Shown in pieces: positions 46,228 to 58,700 of a stretch of DNA of 64,000 bases. A program made the position numbers and the translations under genes. This stretch comes from Lithobates sylvaticus (lineage: Eukaryota; Chordata; Amphibia; Anura; Ranidae), in assembly GCA_028564925.1 (NCBI GenBank), contig CM053028.1, positions 629,137,750 to 629,201,749 of the forward strand. Reading direction: 5' to 3'. How positions within the stretch are numbered: the first letter of the stretch is position 1; each line of letters starts with the position of its first letter. The notes under the pieces were generated by a model that was given only the letters and a program-made list of their open reading frames with translations, made no database searches and was not told the origin of the DNA.

Positions 46228-47146
46228 ATGTCTGGAAGGCCAACAAGGAGAGGCAGACAGTCACGAGCCAAGAAAAGAGGGCAAGCAGGCTCTTTGTCTA
46301 GAGACAACAGTGCTGGTTGTGGACGCGGTGCATCGTCATCGGCATGTGGCCATGGGACACGCTTGTCCTTATTTTCGGCAGCTGGACATGTTGAGCCCCA
46401 TCATGCCGAAGGCTTGGTAGAGTGGATGACCAAGCCCTCCTCATCCTCCTCATCCTCTCTCACTCAGGCTCAGGATACTGGCAGAGCAGCTGCCAACGCA
46501 TACTCAATGGCATCAGTCACCCCTTCCCTAGACCCACCATGTCCTCCTGAGGAGTCCCCCGAAACGGTTTGAGCACAGTGTTGGGTACATGCTCCAGGAG
46601 GATGCCCAGCGATTTGAAGGCTCTGATGATGATACCCAGCTAGAGGAATGCAGTAGCGTGAGCGCAGAGAGAGGGAATGCTCAAGGACAGCAATCTGGCA
46701 GTCATGTTCCACCAGCTGCAGCATACTGCCAGGTTTGCTCCAGTGGTAAAGAGGGAGGGGATGATGAGGTCACAGACTCCACGTGGGTGCCTGAATGGAG
46801 AGAGGAGGAGGCGGCACATCTCCAACAAGGCAGGATGCGCTCCGGGGGCCAGCTTGAGGGCAGCACACCAACTGAATCACACCGCAGAGCTCCGCCTGTG
46901 CAGGGCGCTGCCTCTGTGCGTTATTACAAAAGTTCTTTGGTGTGGGCCTTTTTGAGACGAGTGCATCAGATTGCACCGCTGCTATTTGCAACATATGTCT
47001 CAAGCATATCTCGTGTGGCCAAAACATCAGCCGCTTGGGCACCACAAGCATGACCAGACATATGTTGACCTGCCATGCAGCTCGTTGGCAAGCGTACCTT
47101 AAAGACCCACACCAAAGAACAAAGCATACTTCTCTTTGCTCCTCAT
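46228..47146 (+). pseudogene. hAT transposase copy 2 N-terminus (BED finger), broken
   Basis: Start MSGRPTRRGRQSRAKKRGQA at 46228. The acidic region follows, then SSLVWAF, then in the next frame ETSASDCTAAICNICLKHIS and TTSMTRHMLTCH, the BED finger. It shares with copy 1 the same five-T run (CCTTTTTGAGACG) at the frame change. Other frame breaks lie near 46.57 kb. Truncated by MITE T. Confidence 0.85.
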
Positions 47147-47867
47147 TAGGGATGAGCCGAACACCCCCGGGTTTGGTTCGCACCAGAACCTTCGAAAGGA
47201 CCGAAAGTTTGTGCGAATTTTCGAACCCTATTCGTTACAATGGACGCGAACGTTCAAAATCAAAATTGCTAATTACAATGACCAATATGCATGTTAATGT
47301 CATAAAACAGGTTTGGGGACCCGGGTCCTGCCCCAGGGGACATATATCAATGCAAAAAGAACTTTTAAAAACTAACGTTTTTCCGGGAGCAGTCATTTCA
47401 ATGATGCATAAAGTGAAAAAAAAGAGAAAAATTCCTTTAAATATGGTACCTGGGGGGTGTCTAAAGTATGCCTGTGAAGTGGCATGTGTTTCCCGTGTTT
47501 AGAACTGTCCCTGCACAAAATGACATTTGTAAAGGAAAAAAAGAAGCCATGTAAAACCACTTGCGGCTTTAATGTCATGTCTTGTCCTGGCCATATGGCT
47601 GAAAATCCTTGAGAAAAATGGTATGGCTACCCCATCACCCCCCCCCCCCCCCCCAGCCCCTTTGGGTCTTGTATGGATATTAAGGGGGACCCCACACCCA
47701 AAATAAAACCCTATACCTACAACCCTATATACTCTGAACAGCAGTATATAGGCGGTGCAAACAAGAGAGGGACTGTAGGTTTGATTTAAGTAGAATCTGA
47801 ACAGGTACATTATTTATTTATTTATTTTTTTTCACTTTCCTGTTAGTGGTCATAATGTTTTTATTTG
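47147..47867 (-). mobile_element. MITE T copy 3, inverted and truncated
   Basis: Starts TAGGGATGAGCCGAACACCC at 47147, the reverse complement of the right ends of copies 1 and 2. It then follows them in reverse (GGGTCCTGCCCCAGGGGACA, GGTACCTGGGGGGTGTCTA, TTGTATGGATATTAAGGGGG) until LINE H. Confidence 0.85.
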
Positions 47868-48282
47868 TTTTTTTTTTTTTTTTTCACTGTAAGGTTTTTA
47901 TTGGTATTTTCAACAGTATACAAGGTAATAACAATACAGAAAATCATATAGAAAATCAAAAAATAAAATAAAATAATAGTTAGGAACTAGAAGGAGAAGC
48001 ACATGACCACGTTGATGATTCTCTTTCATCCAATTATACATATCTAGATATAATTATACATTGTTGTAGGTATTGGTCCATATTTCCCACAATTTGTCAA
48101 ATCTATGACATTTAAGCGAGTTAATTGCTAAGAATCTTTAAAACGAGTAGTTTTGTTGTACTACTCTTGTTACCTCCGTAACATTAATAGTGGGTGTGAC
48201 CTTCCAGTGTCGAAGTATCAGGGATCTGGCCGCTAAAAAGATATGCAATACCACATGTCGCATATTATGTGGATACTTTTCT
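47868..48282 (-). mobile_element. LINE H: 5'-truncated L1-like 3' end
   Basis: T-run at 47868-47884 (A-tail), 3' UTR, then minus-strand coding ending in MRHVVLHIFLAARSLILRHW, the C-terminal block of L1-like ORF2. Truncated at 48282 by LINE D's tail. Confidence 0.8.
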
Positions 48283-49055
48283 TTTTTTTTTTTTTTTTCC
48301 TTTTCAATATTTTTATTGAGTTTATATCATACAAAGATACATGGTAATAACAATTTCTGGTGAGGCAGTACAATTGATAGAACAGAATATACATTTGTGT
48401 ATAGTAACAAAAACAACTAAGACTGACTGCTAGTTAAAGCCAGTGTAAAGTAACCCTGCCCTAGGTTGGGTAAAGTTCAGGAATAAAAGGAGACCAGGAA
48501 GACAAGTACATCTAGTCAGAATGTCCTAGCATACAATGAGTGTGGCACAGTCCCATCAACCCATATTGTAACCTGTGATAAACTTGAGAGAAAGATTGCT
48601 TGTGTTGGGCCATTTCTCCACCCCAAGGGGAACACTGTGGAGAAGACGGACCAGGACAATCTCTCCCTGAAAATGACGTGGCCGGTCGGGAGGAAGAAGT
48701 GTGATTACACTGGACTGCCAGTAATATTACAATGTCAGTGATACGTTGAGTATCGAGGTCAGGGGCTCAAGCATACAGGGCTGTATGTTATCATGCAGCA
48801 GAACACGATTGCCTTACTGTATGGCCTGAACTATTCCGGGTGAGATGATAGATTAATGTCGATGGCTGAGTTCCGCTTGTAAGGGAATCAGACTAGAGAG
48901 AAGTTTTGTCTCCATACGAAGAAAGAAAAAGAAGGCGGGAGCAGCGAGAATAGAAGATTTAGTAAAGCTGGTGAAGTGTCAGCAAGATAGAAAAGGGGCT
49001 AGAAGAAAAGAGGGGAAGAAGGTCACCTAGAGGGAGAGAAGGTAATCTGGGTCGA

Positions 49056-49792
49056 CTATGCTCCTGGAATTAGTGGAAGACCTATGTATTTTGCCCAGGG
49101 TTCCCAAATTAAGTTGAATTTGTGGGTTTTGTCAAGTAGCTTGCTGACAATCTTCTCCTGGGCCATGATCCAGGAGATTTTGTGTTTCATTCCAGCTAGT
49201 GGAACTGTGTGGCTCTTACAGTTTTTGGCAATAGTGATTCTGGCTCCTAAGAGCATATAGAAGATCAAAGATTGTGTATGTTTGGAAATTTTCTCTACTT
49301 GGACATTGAGAAGCGCTATTTCCGGAACCTGTGGAATGGCTATGCCAGTAATCTTCCGCAATAAGTGGAAAAAGCTGTTCCAAAAGTTCTTAAGCCGAGG
49401 GCATGTCCACCATATATGGAGTAGAGAGCCGATGTGGCCACATCCCCTGAAGCACAGAGGGGAGGAATCTGGGAAAATTTTTGCCAGGGTGGCAGGAACA
49501 CGATACCAACGAGTTATGATTTTAATGCTAGCTTCCATAAGAGAAATGTTCAGATACCATTTATTCAAGTCCCACTCATCCGCCAGATCTTGTTCCCAAT
49601 GTCGGACATAAAGCGGTTTGATTGAGGTTCTGGCTAGAGAATTGTAGATAACGGAGATACCCCCCTTCTGATCCTTTATGTTGGAGCACCATGTTTCCTA
49701 AGCAGTCAGTGCTGGGGGTTCTTGATTGTTAGACCATTGAGAACGTAGGAAGTGAGTGACTTGAAACAGTCTGTATCTTTCGGAGGTGGGCA
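49056..49792 (-). pseudogene. LINE D ORF2 C-terminal end
   Basis: 170 codons ending WAKYIGLPLIPGA, with the Cys/His motif CFRGCGHIGSLLHIWWTC and INVEKISKH-like tail. Upstream coding (49570-49792) is out of frame, continuing across the LINE E insertion to 53401. Confidence 0.85.
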
Positions 49793-49802
49793 TTTCCAAC
49801 TT

Positions 49803-52800
49803 TTTTTTTTTTTTTTTCCACTAAAATTTTTATTGAGAAAAGTAACAGTACAATGAATACAATCATTCCAGAATGAATATAAGAGCAGTATACAGACATA
49901 GATTATTCCAAAGTAGGATCTCTAGATCAATGGTAATAGGTAGTAGAGGTAACCATATGTCAGATTGTACAGTTAATACAGTAAGAATATAGTAAGAGAG
50001 ACATGTCTTCTGAAGCATGTAAACACAACATATAACGAGGAAATTAGACTGCAATACAAACTAGGGGCAGTTCCTTAAACAAAGTCTAAAAAGCATGTAG
50101 GTAATTGTGGGTTAACATTAACCAGGATCTGTAGTGGCCCTAGATGTGTATAGTTATTTGACCGTCGTGGAACCGAACCGGGGCAATTCCCTCTCAACCC
50201 ATGCACCCCTATTGGGAACATGCTGTGCAGAGGGAGCGGGAAATTGAGAAACTCAAAGTATAATACGGGTGGTGGACCACAAAGGGCGTATCGAGCCTGG
50301 GTGCATTGGTGGTGGTTGGAGTCTCACGGGTAAAGAGGCATATCCAATACTTAGGGTTTAGAGCTTCCCGTGATTGGAAGAAAGATGGGGTAGGACAAAT
50401 GGACAGGGGGGGGAGCAGATGAAAGTCAAGGTGTAAGCGAGAAGAAAACCTAAAAGGTGAGGGGGGGGGATGGACAGAGGGCACGAGAGTCAGCATATGA
50501 GTCGAGTACATCAGCAGGCGATCAAGAATGAGAGCTAGTGTAAGAGTGAGGACAGAGTGAGGACAGCATAGCATGACGGATACCTGGCCGTTTGACTAGG
50601 GTTAGTACTGGAGCTCACAGATGTGCCTTTAAGGTGCATCAAGGAGTTCCTGATATATTTGGGAGGTCTTAAAGTGGATCCAGCATGACCATATATTGCT
50701 ATATGCGGTCGGAGTGTCTTTGGCTTGATGGATAATACTTTCCATCTCTGAGGTTCTGTCAATACGTTGAAACCAATCTGCTAGGGTCGGTGGAGACGTA
50801 GACCTCCAACGAGTAGGTATGCATTGTCTGGCAGAGTTGAGTAGGTGTGGAACAATGGATTTTTTGTAAACTGAGTGAGGGAGCGAGATGTGCTGTAGGA
50901 GAAATTGTTAGGGAGTAAAGTCCACAGTATACGTGGAGATGCGAGCTACAGCATCACTGACTTTCTGCCAGAACGGTTGAAGCAAGGAACATTCCCACCA
51001 AATGTGAAGTGGAGTACCCGTTTCCAGTCCACATCTCCAACAGATTGGAGGAGTTTCCGGGTGGAATTTGTGTATTATATTAGGCGTTCTGTACCATCTG
51101 GCATAAATTTTGTAAGAGTTCTCTTGTGCTGAGACACTAATAGTATTCTTGTGTATACGTTGATAAATCATCTCCCATTCTTTACTGGAGAGATTTATGT
51201 CGAGTTCCCTTTCCCAGGTCATGACTAGCGTATTAAGTTTAAGGTCAAAATCTCCAAATAGGAGCGTGTAGGTTTGTGAAACAAGGTGCCTTTGGGGGGA
51301 ATCGCTGGTACATAGGGTTTCAAAAGGCGTGTGATCCCTGGACCACATAGCAGAGTCATGTCCCCCTGTGAGGTAGTGTCTGATCTGGAGAAAGTTATAG
51401 AACTGAATGCGGTGATCCGGGAAGCATGTTTGAGTATCGTGAAAGGAGAGTAGAGAACCATTGTGAAAGAAGTGGGAGGCCCGAAGCGTAAGGGGTTCTA
51501 GATTGTCAGTCAAATTCCGAGAAGGTATACCCGGAGGGAAGTCTGGGTTCCCTTGTAACGGGGTCATAGGACCAGGGTACGGGGACCAATTTAGCGCCCG
51601 GGCAACACGTTTGAAAGCTTGTAGGGTAGCGCCAATGAGAGGGTGAGAAGAATAGGCCTTAGGTATCTTGGAATCTGAGATCCATGGTAAGAGGGTAAGT
51701 GATGTGTCGTCAAAGGAGTTCTCGATTATGATCCATTCTTTGGAAATTGCGTGGACGTGCCAGTCAATTATTCGAGTAAGGTGACATGCCTGATAATATT
51801 TTTGGACATCAGGGAGGCCCAGACCCCCTTTGGATTTCGGGAGCGTGAGCGTGTCCCAGCTAATTCGAGGCGATTTTGCCGCCCATATGAAGTTACGGCA
51901 TAGTCGCTTATAAGTCGTGAAAAAAGATGTGGGTAGGCCTATTGGTATTGCTTGGAGGACATAAAGAATACGGGGTAAAATATTCATTTTCAGTATTGCT
52001 ATGCGCCCAAACCATGAAAAATGTCCAGATGTCCATTTGAGGAGGTCATTTTGAAAAATTAATCTGCAAGTTAGAGAGTTGTCTAAATAGGGTGAAGTCT
52101 TTCAGAAGGTTAGGTAGGGAAGTGAGCGGGTTGGACAAGAAGAGGAGAATGTCGTCTGCGTAGGCCGCAAGTTTGTATTGTTTATTGTGTATTTCTATGC
52201 CAGTAATGTCTGGGTTGGTCCTAAGTTTTCGTAGGAAGGGTTCTAAGGTAAGAATAAAAATAAGGGGCGACAGCGGGCAACCCTGACGAGTGCCATTGGA
52301 GACAGAGAAGGCGTCCGACAGGCGACCGTTGATCCGTAGGCGAGCAGTCGGATGCGAGTATAATGCGAGTATCATTTGCAGGAATTTAGGAGGGAAACCC
52401 AAGGCCGTAAGTGCAGCGGACATATAGTCCCATGCCACTCTGTCGAACGCCTTCTCTGCATCCAACGATAGAAAGAATCCTTTTTGGGTAGTGTTGTGAG
52501 ATAACCAACGGTGTATGTTTAGGGCCTTAATTGTATTATCTCTGGCTTCCCTCCCAGGGACGAAGCCTACTTGATCTAGGGAGATTATTTTAGGTAGGAG
52601 TGGAAGGATACGATTGGCAAGAATTTTAGCATACAGTTTTATGTCTACATTCAGGAGTGAAATGGGCCTATAGTTAGATACTATAGTATCATCTTTACCT
52701 GGTTTGGGGATCAGTGTGATGTGTGCTTCAAGGAGGTCCCTGGGAGTAGAGTTAGGAGAGGCAAGCGAGTTAAAGGTAGCAGTAAGGTGTGGCGCTAGCA

Positions 52801-53390
52801 CGTCGATGAAGTTCTTATAGTAGGAAACAGTCAGTCCGTCCGGGCCAGGGCTTTTGCCTGGTTTTAGTTGTTTTAGGGTAGACAGAGTTTCTTCTAAAGT
52901 AATAGGGGTATTAAGAGTTTCCGCGTCTGCCGAGGAGATCGGAGGGATGCCAAAGTGTGTCAGAAAGGATGACATAGAGTCCTGTCTATTAGATAGTCGG
53001 GCAGTCGGGTCACTCTCCGGAAGGTTATACAGCTTGGTAAAGTATGAAAGGAACTGAGTGGTGATTGCCTCCGGAGATACATGTGTCTTGCCCTCAGGAT
53101 CAATAATTCTGTGTATTGTAGTAGTAGCTTTCCTGCGTTGCAGTGCTCTGGCAAGCAGCTTGCCTGTTTTGTTACCGAATTGATAAAACAGCTTCTGGGA
53201 TAGAAGAAATTTGCGTTTAAGTCTTTTATGCAATTCTTCCTTTAGTTCATCTCGGGCCTTGATGAGGTCTAAAAGGGATTGTTGGGCTAGGGAGGCCTTG
53301 TGTAGTCGTTCCAATGCGTGTATCTTGGCCGACAGGGTAGAGATATGTTGTCTTTGTAGTTTGTTTCTATGTGCCGTCATAGAGATGAGT
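49803..53390 (-). mobile_element. LINE E: 5'-truncated L1-like insertion in LINE D
   Basis: The 10-bp duplication TTTCCAACTT lies at 49793-49802 and 53391-53400. T-run 49801-49817 (A-tail), 1.1 kb of 3' UTR and decayed C-terminus, then ORF2 from 50908 to 53380. The 5' end lies just after the endonuclease domain. Confidence 0.92.
50908..53380 (-). pseudogene. LINE E ORF2 (RT to Cys/His domain), one frame break
   Basis: The 444-codon RT part (52046-53380) has KPGKSPGPDGL, NYRPISLLNVDIKL, DQVGFVPGREARDNT, SLDAEKAFDRVAWD, NGTRQGCPLSPLIF and AAYADDILLFLSN: all catalytic motifs are present. After a break between 52046 and 51987 a 359-codon part follows (NILPRILYVLQAIPIGL) with CWRCGLETGTPLHIWWEC. 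It lacks an endonuclease, so it could not insert by itself even if repaired by chance. Confidence 0.9.
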
Positions 53391-53646
53391 TTTCCAACTT
53401 ACTAACACAGTATCCGATAGTAAGGGGCCCCCTGGTATTGAGGAAATTACCTATCCTGTATAGACCTTTGTCTAACCACCATTTAAACGCAAGTATGTTT
53501 TGACCGGGTAGAAATTCTGGGTTGTGGAACAAGTGCGCCAGTGGGCGAATGGGGGAGGTTAGGGCTGACCCATAATGACATTGAGTGAGAAAGGGTTGGG
53601 GCTAATATTGCAGGTCTGAGTCGCGGGAGAGCCCAGAGTAAGTAAT

Positions 53647-55364
53647 CTATTGTGTGTCGCGACGTTGCTTGTCTCCCATCAGTAGCCAGTCCGGTTTAGG
53701 GCCCCTGGCATAGGCTACAGAGATCTGAGCCAATTGCGCTGATTGGTAATACCACCAAATATTAGGGAGGGCCAGACCACCTTGGGTGTTGAGTCTATAA
53801 AGTGTTTCCTTGGAGCATCGTCTGCCTTTGGATCCCCAGATAAATTTCAGGATGGAGGATTGGAACCGTAGGAGTTGCGCTTTTTTAATAGGGATAGGAA
53901 GGGATCGGAAGAGGTACAGGAGGCGGGGAAGGAGGGTCATTTTAATGGAGTTAACCCTGCCCAGCCAGGATAGATCATATTTGGACCAAGTGGACATAAC
54001 AGCTTCAAGTTTCTTGAATGTAGGGGGGTAGTTGTTGGCGAATAACGTGTCAAATCTAGCGGTAAGGTTTATGCCTAAATAAGGAATAGAAGTGGAGCTC
54101 CAGGTGAAAGGAAAATGTGATTGTAGGCGCTTAAGAAGGTTCGGCGAGATCAATATATTTAGAGCTGCGGATTTGGAAACATTGACTCGTAGGCCCGAGG
54201 CTACCCCAAACTGTTCAAGGAGCTTGATAATGTTAGGGGTGGAGATGAGGGGTGATGTGACAAAGAGGAGTAGGTCGTCCGCGAATAGGGCGCATTTATG
54301 TTCTTGAGGGCCACATGTGACCCCTTTAATGTCTGGGTGGCTACGAATGGCGATTGCTAGGGACTCGATGGTGATTGCAAAAATAAGGGGCCATAATGGG
54401 CATCCCTGTCTGGTGCCTTTCTCTATATAAAACGTGTTTGAGTACCTGCCTTGCAATCTTACTTGGGCACTGGGGTTGGAGTAAAGGGATTTCAGAATGC
54501 CCATGAAATTGGGGCCCATACCCCATTTTTCAAGGACCTTGAAAATATACGGCCAAGTGACCGTATCAAATGCCTTTTGCAGGTCAATGGAAAGGAGGAA
54601 TCCCTCCTGAGGGGGTCCCCCGTCCCATTGAGAGCCTAGAAGGGACACTATGTCTATTGCCCTCCTCACCTGGTCTGGGCCCTGTCTCCCCGGGATAAAT
54701 CCAGCTTGATCTTTGTGGACATAGTGGGCTATAAATGAGGATAGACGGTTTGCCATTATTTTTGTTAATAGTTTAAGATTATTGTTGATCAGGGAGATTG
54801 GGCGGTAGTTGCCTGTCATTGAGGGGTCTTTGCCTGGTTTTGGGATAACCGAGATATATGCCAGGTTCAAGGATTTATCCAGGGGAGATCCTTGTTGTAG
54901 GGAGGTAAAAATCTTGCCAAGTAAGGCGACAGGGTGTCTGAGAATTTTTTGTAGTAACCCGCCGAGAAACCATCAGGGCCTGGGGCGGAGCCTCGTTTGA
55001 GGTTTTTAATGGTTGCCTTGATCTCCATGGATGAAATGGGTTGTCCAAGAAGATTCATGTGGTCGGTTGAGAGTTTGGGTATTGAAATGGAGTTGAGAAA
55101 CTCTGTGATACTGGAGGGATGGACAGAAGTGTCTTCCTTATATAGGGAGGCATAGAAATCATGGAAGCATTCCATGATGCGTTGTGGGTTTTGTGTAAAT
55201 GAGCCAGAAGGCAAACGTATTTTGGGGAATGCTAGAAGACGTGTTTTGGGGGAGAGTTTGGTAGCCAGTTTTGATCCGATTTTATCCGTTTGAGAATAGA
55301 ACCTTGCCCCTGACCACCGGAGGTGTTTTTCAGCCTCGGTAGTGAGGGCCAAGTTGAGCTTCAC
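53647..55364 (-). pseudogene. LINE D ORF2, RT domain
   Basis: 165 codons (54867-55364) with KLNLALTTEAEKHLRWSGAR and SAPGPDGFSAGYYK, then after a frame change 407 codons (53647-54870) with [59 protein letters not shown] (Trp where Ser is usual) and an intact CALFADDLLLFVTS. Thumb region SWLGRVNSIKMTLLPRLLYL follows. Upstream, the endonuclease-RT linker continues across LINE F to 62712. Confidence 0.9.
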
Positions 55365-55798
55365 TCTGGCTGCTTCTAGTTTTTGAAGAGATGACTGAGT
55401 GTGTTCTCGTTTGTTACGTCTACAGATTTCCTGGTACTCTTTGGTGAGATTGTCTATTTCGGCTCTGTGTTCTTTTTTTTTTTTAATATTTTATTTATTT
55501 ATATTTTCATAATACACACAGCGGTTCGTTTAACCATACATAACATTAACTCTATCACCTCTAAATCAAATGCATATAAACAACGTATTTCTCTTCTATT
55601 CAGATTGGTACAATAAACTATATGGTGGATACTTTCTGAGTACCTATTTGTCTTCGGGTGTATCAGATCCTAACCTATTCAATAAACAACCCCCCCCCCC
55701 CCCCCCCTCCACTACCCCAAAAAAAAAATAAAAAAAAAAAGGAAAACCTGTAATAGTATATAGGAGCACCCACGTGGAGGACCAAATCCTCTACTGAT

Positions 55799-58700
55799 TT
55801 AATTTACAAAAAGAGCCTTCCCCTCCTCTGAGAATTTAAATGTATTCCACTGAGTCCAAGTTTCCAGATATAGCTCATGCTTATTTTGAGCTGAGAGTAT
55901 CAGATCCTCCATCTTATTTATCTCCTCCACTCTATTTACCCATGAAGCAACCGAGGGAGGCATTAGATCTCTCCATTGTCGTGCAATGCACGATTTTGCA
56001 GCGTTAAAGAGGTGTCGTAAGATTAATTTATTATATCTTTTTTCTGGTATGTGTGTGACATGTAGTAAGAATAGGGCAGGGTCTTCCGGTAAAACGTAAT
56101 CAGTAAATATCTTTGAGATCCGGTACACCTCTTTCCAAAAGAAATCCAATTTCGGGCATTCCCAGAAAATATGGAACAATGTCCCCTTGTCCTCCAGGCA
56201 TCTCCAGCATTCGTCTGGGATCGAAGAGGTGTATTTATGGAGTTTTGATGGTGTACAATACCAGTTCGTCAGTACTTTAAAATTGGTTTCCTGGACTCGT
56301 GTACATATTGATGATTTTAAGGCCATATTTATTATTTGTTTCTGTTGTGTCAAAGAAAAAGTCCTATCTAATATCCTTTCCCACTTCTTAATAAATGGGG
56401 GAGTGTATCTCTCCTCAGGAGTAATCAATAACTCATACATTTGGGAAAGTGTATGAGGTAATGGGTCCCCCTCTTCACATAATTTTTCAAACTGAGTCAA
56501 GGGTCTTTGGAATCTGTCTGGGGGTGGGAGAGTATTTAGAAAGTGTCGAAGTTGTGCCCCGCTCCAATAATCAAGACTAAATCGGTCCCTTGATGAGGTC
56601 AACAGCATTAGTGAGGGCCAAGTCCTTGTTTGTGCGAAGTGCGAGGCCTGATAGCATTGCGACTCCCTTAATATTTTAAATGGACCCTCCTGTAGTCCCG
56701 GGGGGAAACGAGGATTCCCCACAATAGGGTACAGGGGAGAGTAGGCAGGTGATAACCCCGTCCGGGAGCACATTCGAGAGCATATACGCAGTGTGGGGCC
56801 TATGGTTGGATGTTTCCTCAGAGTCCTACTAAGGTCTGCATAACACCAAGGTGCCCGTTTTAATGGGACCAGGCTCTGAGACTGCTCCATCCCTGGCCAC
56901 AATTTAAGGTCTGCATGTCTACACCAGTCTATTAATCTCCCCATATGTGCGGCCTGATAATATTTCTGGATATCTGGTACCGCCATCCCTCCATGCTGCT
57001 TTGGCATGGTCATAAGTCGGCGTTGTAGCCTGGGTTTTTTATTTGCCCAAATAAACTGGGTTATTGTCGCATTGGCCTGTTTAAAGAATTCTCGAGGGAT
57101 AAGAATCGGGAGAGTTTGGAACAGGTACACCAGTTTAGGAAGAATTGACATTTTAATTATATTACACCTCCCAAACCAGGAAAAAAGGCCCTTATGCCAT
57201 TTGGCTAATAGGGTCCGTATTTTACTAAGTAGAGGCGGGAAGTTTAATACGTACACTTGGGATAATTTAGGTGGAATAAAAGTACCCAGGTATTTAAGGG
57301 CTGTTGTAGTCCATCTAAACTTAAAATTAGCCTTCAATGTTTCAATCTGTGGCAGGGGAATAGCTACTCCCATTGCCTCAGATTTTGACATATTAATTTT
57401 TAAGTTCGAAAGTCTTCCATATTGGTCTAATTCTCTCAGCAAGTTTGGTAGGGAAATATTTGGTTTGGTGAGTGAAAATAAAAGGTCATCCGCATACGCG
57501 GATACCTTATAATGTGAACCTCCAATTTGCATCCCCGTAATGTCTGGGTTTTGTCGTACTTTACAAAGAAATGGTTCTAATGATAATGCAAATAAAAGAG
57601 GTGATAGCGGACACCCTTGTCGAGTTCCGTTCCTGATTGAAACCGTATCTGATAGGTGTCCGTTTATTTTAATTTGGGCTGTTGGTTTCGAATATATACT
57701 CGAAATCCATCCGATCATCCTCTCCCCTAACCCCACATATCGTAAGACCGAAAACATAAATGACCAATCCACTCGGTCGAACGCCTTCTCGGCATCCGTA
57801 CCCAGGAATACAGATGGGGTGTCGGAGCTGTCAGCTAGATGGATAAGGTTCAATACCTTTATGGTATTATCTCGGGCTTCCCGAGTTGGTATAAAGCCCA
57901 CCTGGTCAGCATGAATTAAATCCGTCAAATGTGGTTGTATTCGTGTGGCTATAATTTTGGTAAATAATTTCAAATCCACATTTAGTAAAGAAATTGGACG
58001 ATAACTTCCACATACTAAGGGGTCTTTATCTTCCTTAGGTATAACCGTGATATATGCTTTCAGAGCTTCAATCCGACACCCCCTCTCCTGTCCTAGGGCG
58101 TTAAATGTTTGTACCATCTGCTTGCCCAGTTGAGGTAAAAATAGTTTGTAGTATTTATAGGTAAGCCCATCCGGGCCTGGTGATTTACCAGGTTTGGATA
58201 GGTTAATTGCCTTTTGTAATTCTTCTAACGTAATGGGTGCGTCTAATTCCTCTTTAATCTGTTCTGTTATCTTCGAGATCCCTGACGATGAGATATATTC
58301 CTCTATGTTCTGTTGCAAATTCTGTCTCGCAGGTAGATTATATAGGGTTTGATAATACTTCTGAAAGGTAGATGCAATCTGTGTAGGGGTATGTACCTTT
58401 CTATTCTTTGCATCTACAATACAGGGTATGTATGATTGTACACGTTGTTCTCGTAGGGCTCTAGCTAACAAACGTCCGCATTTATCTCCAGACTCATAGT
58501 AATATTTCCGACAGTGCTGCATTGCTACCTTAGCTTTGTATTGGAGTAAGGAGGTCACTTGTCTACGGAGATTGCTAAGTTCCGTCTCCACAATCCTATT
58601 CCATTTCTGTTTATGTTTAGTCTCCAAGTTCTTTATCTCCGTCAATATTTTGGTCAATTCTGCTTCCCTGGTCTTTTTGATTCTAGCGCCCTGCTTAATG

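Larger units (their letters stand above)
44108..47146 (+). mobile_element. hAT transposon copy 2, nested in copy 1
   Basis: The left terminus TAGGGATGGGCCCGGTG is at 44108. A palindrome-rich 5' region (44190-44370), CACACTATATAAGGATGCCG (TATA) at about 44400, a large minisatellite (44680-46185) and then a BED-finger transposase start (46228) follow. The element is interrupted at 47146 by MITE T copy 3, and the rest is not seen in this window. Confidence 0.8.
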
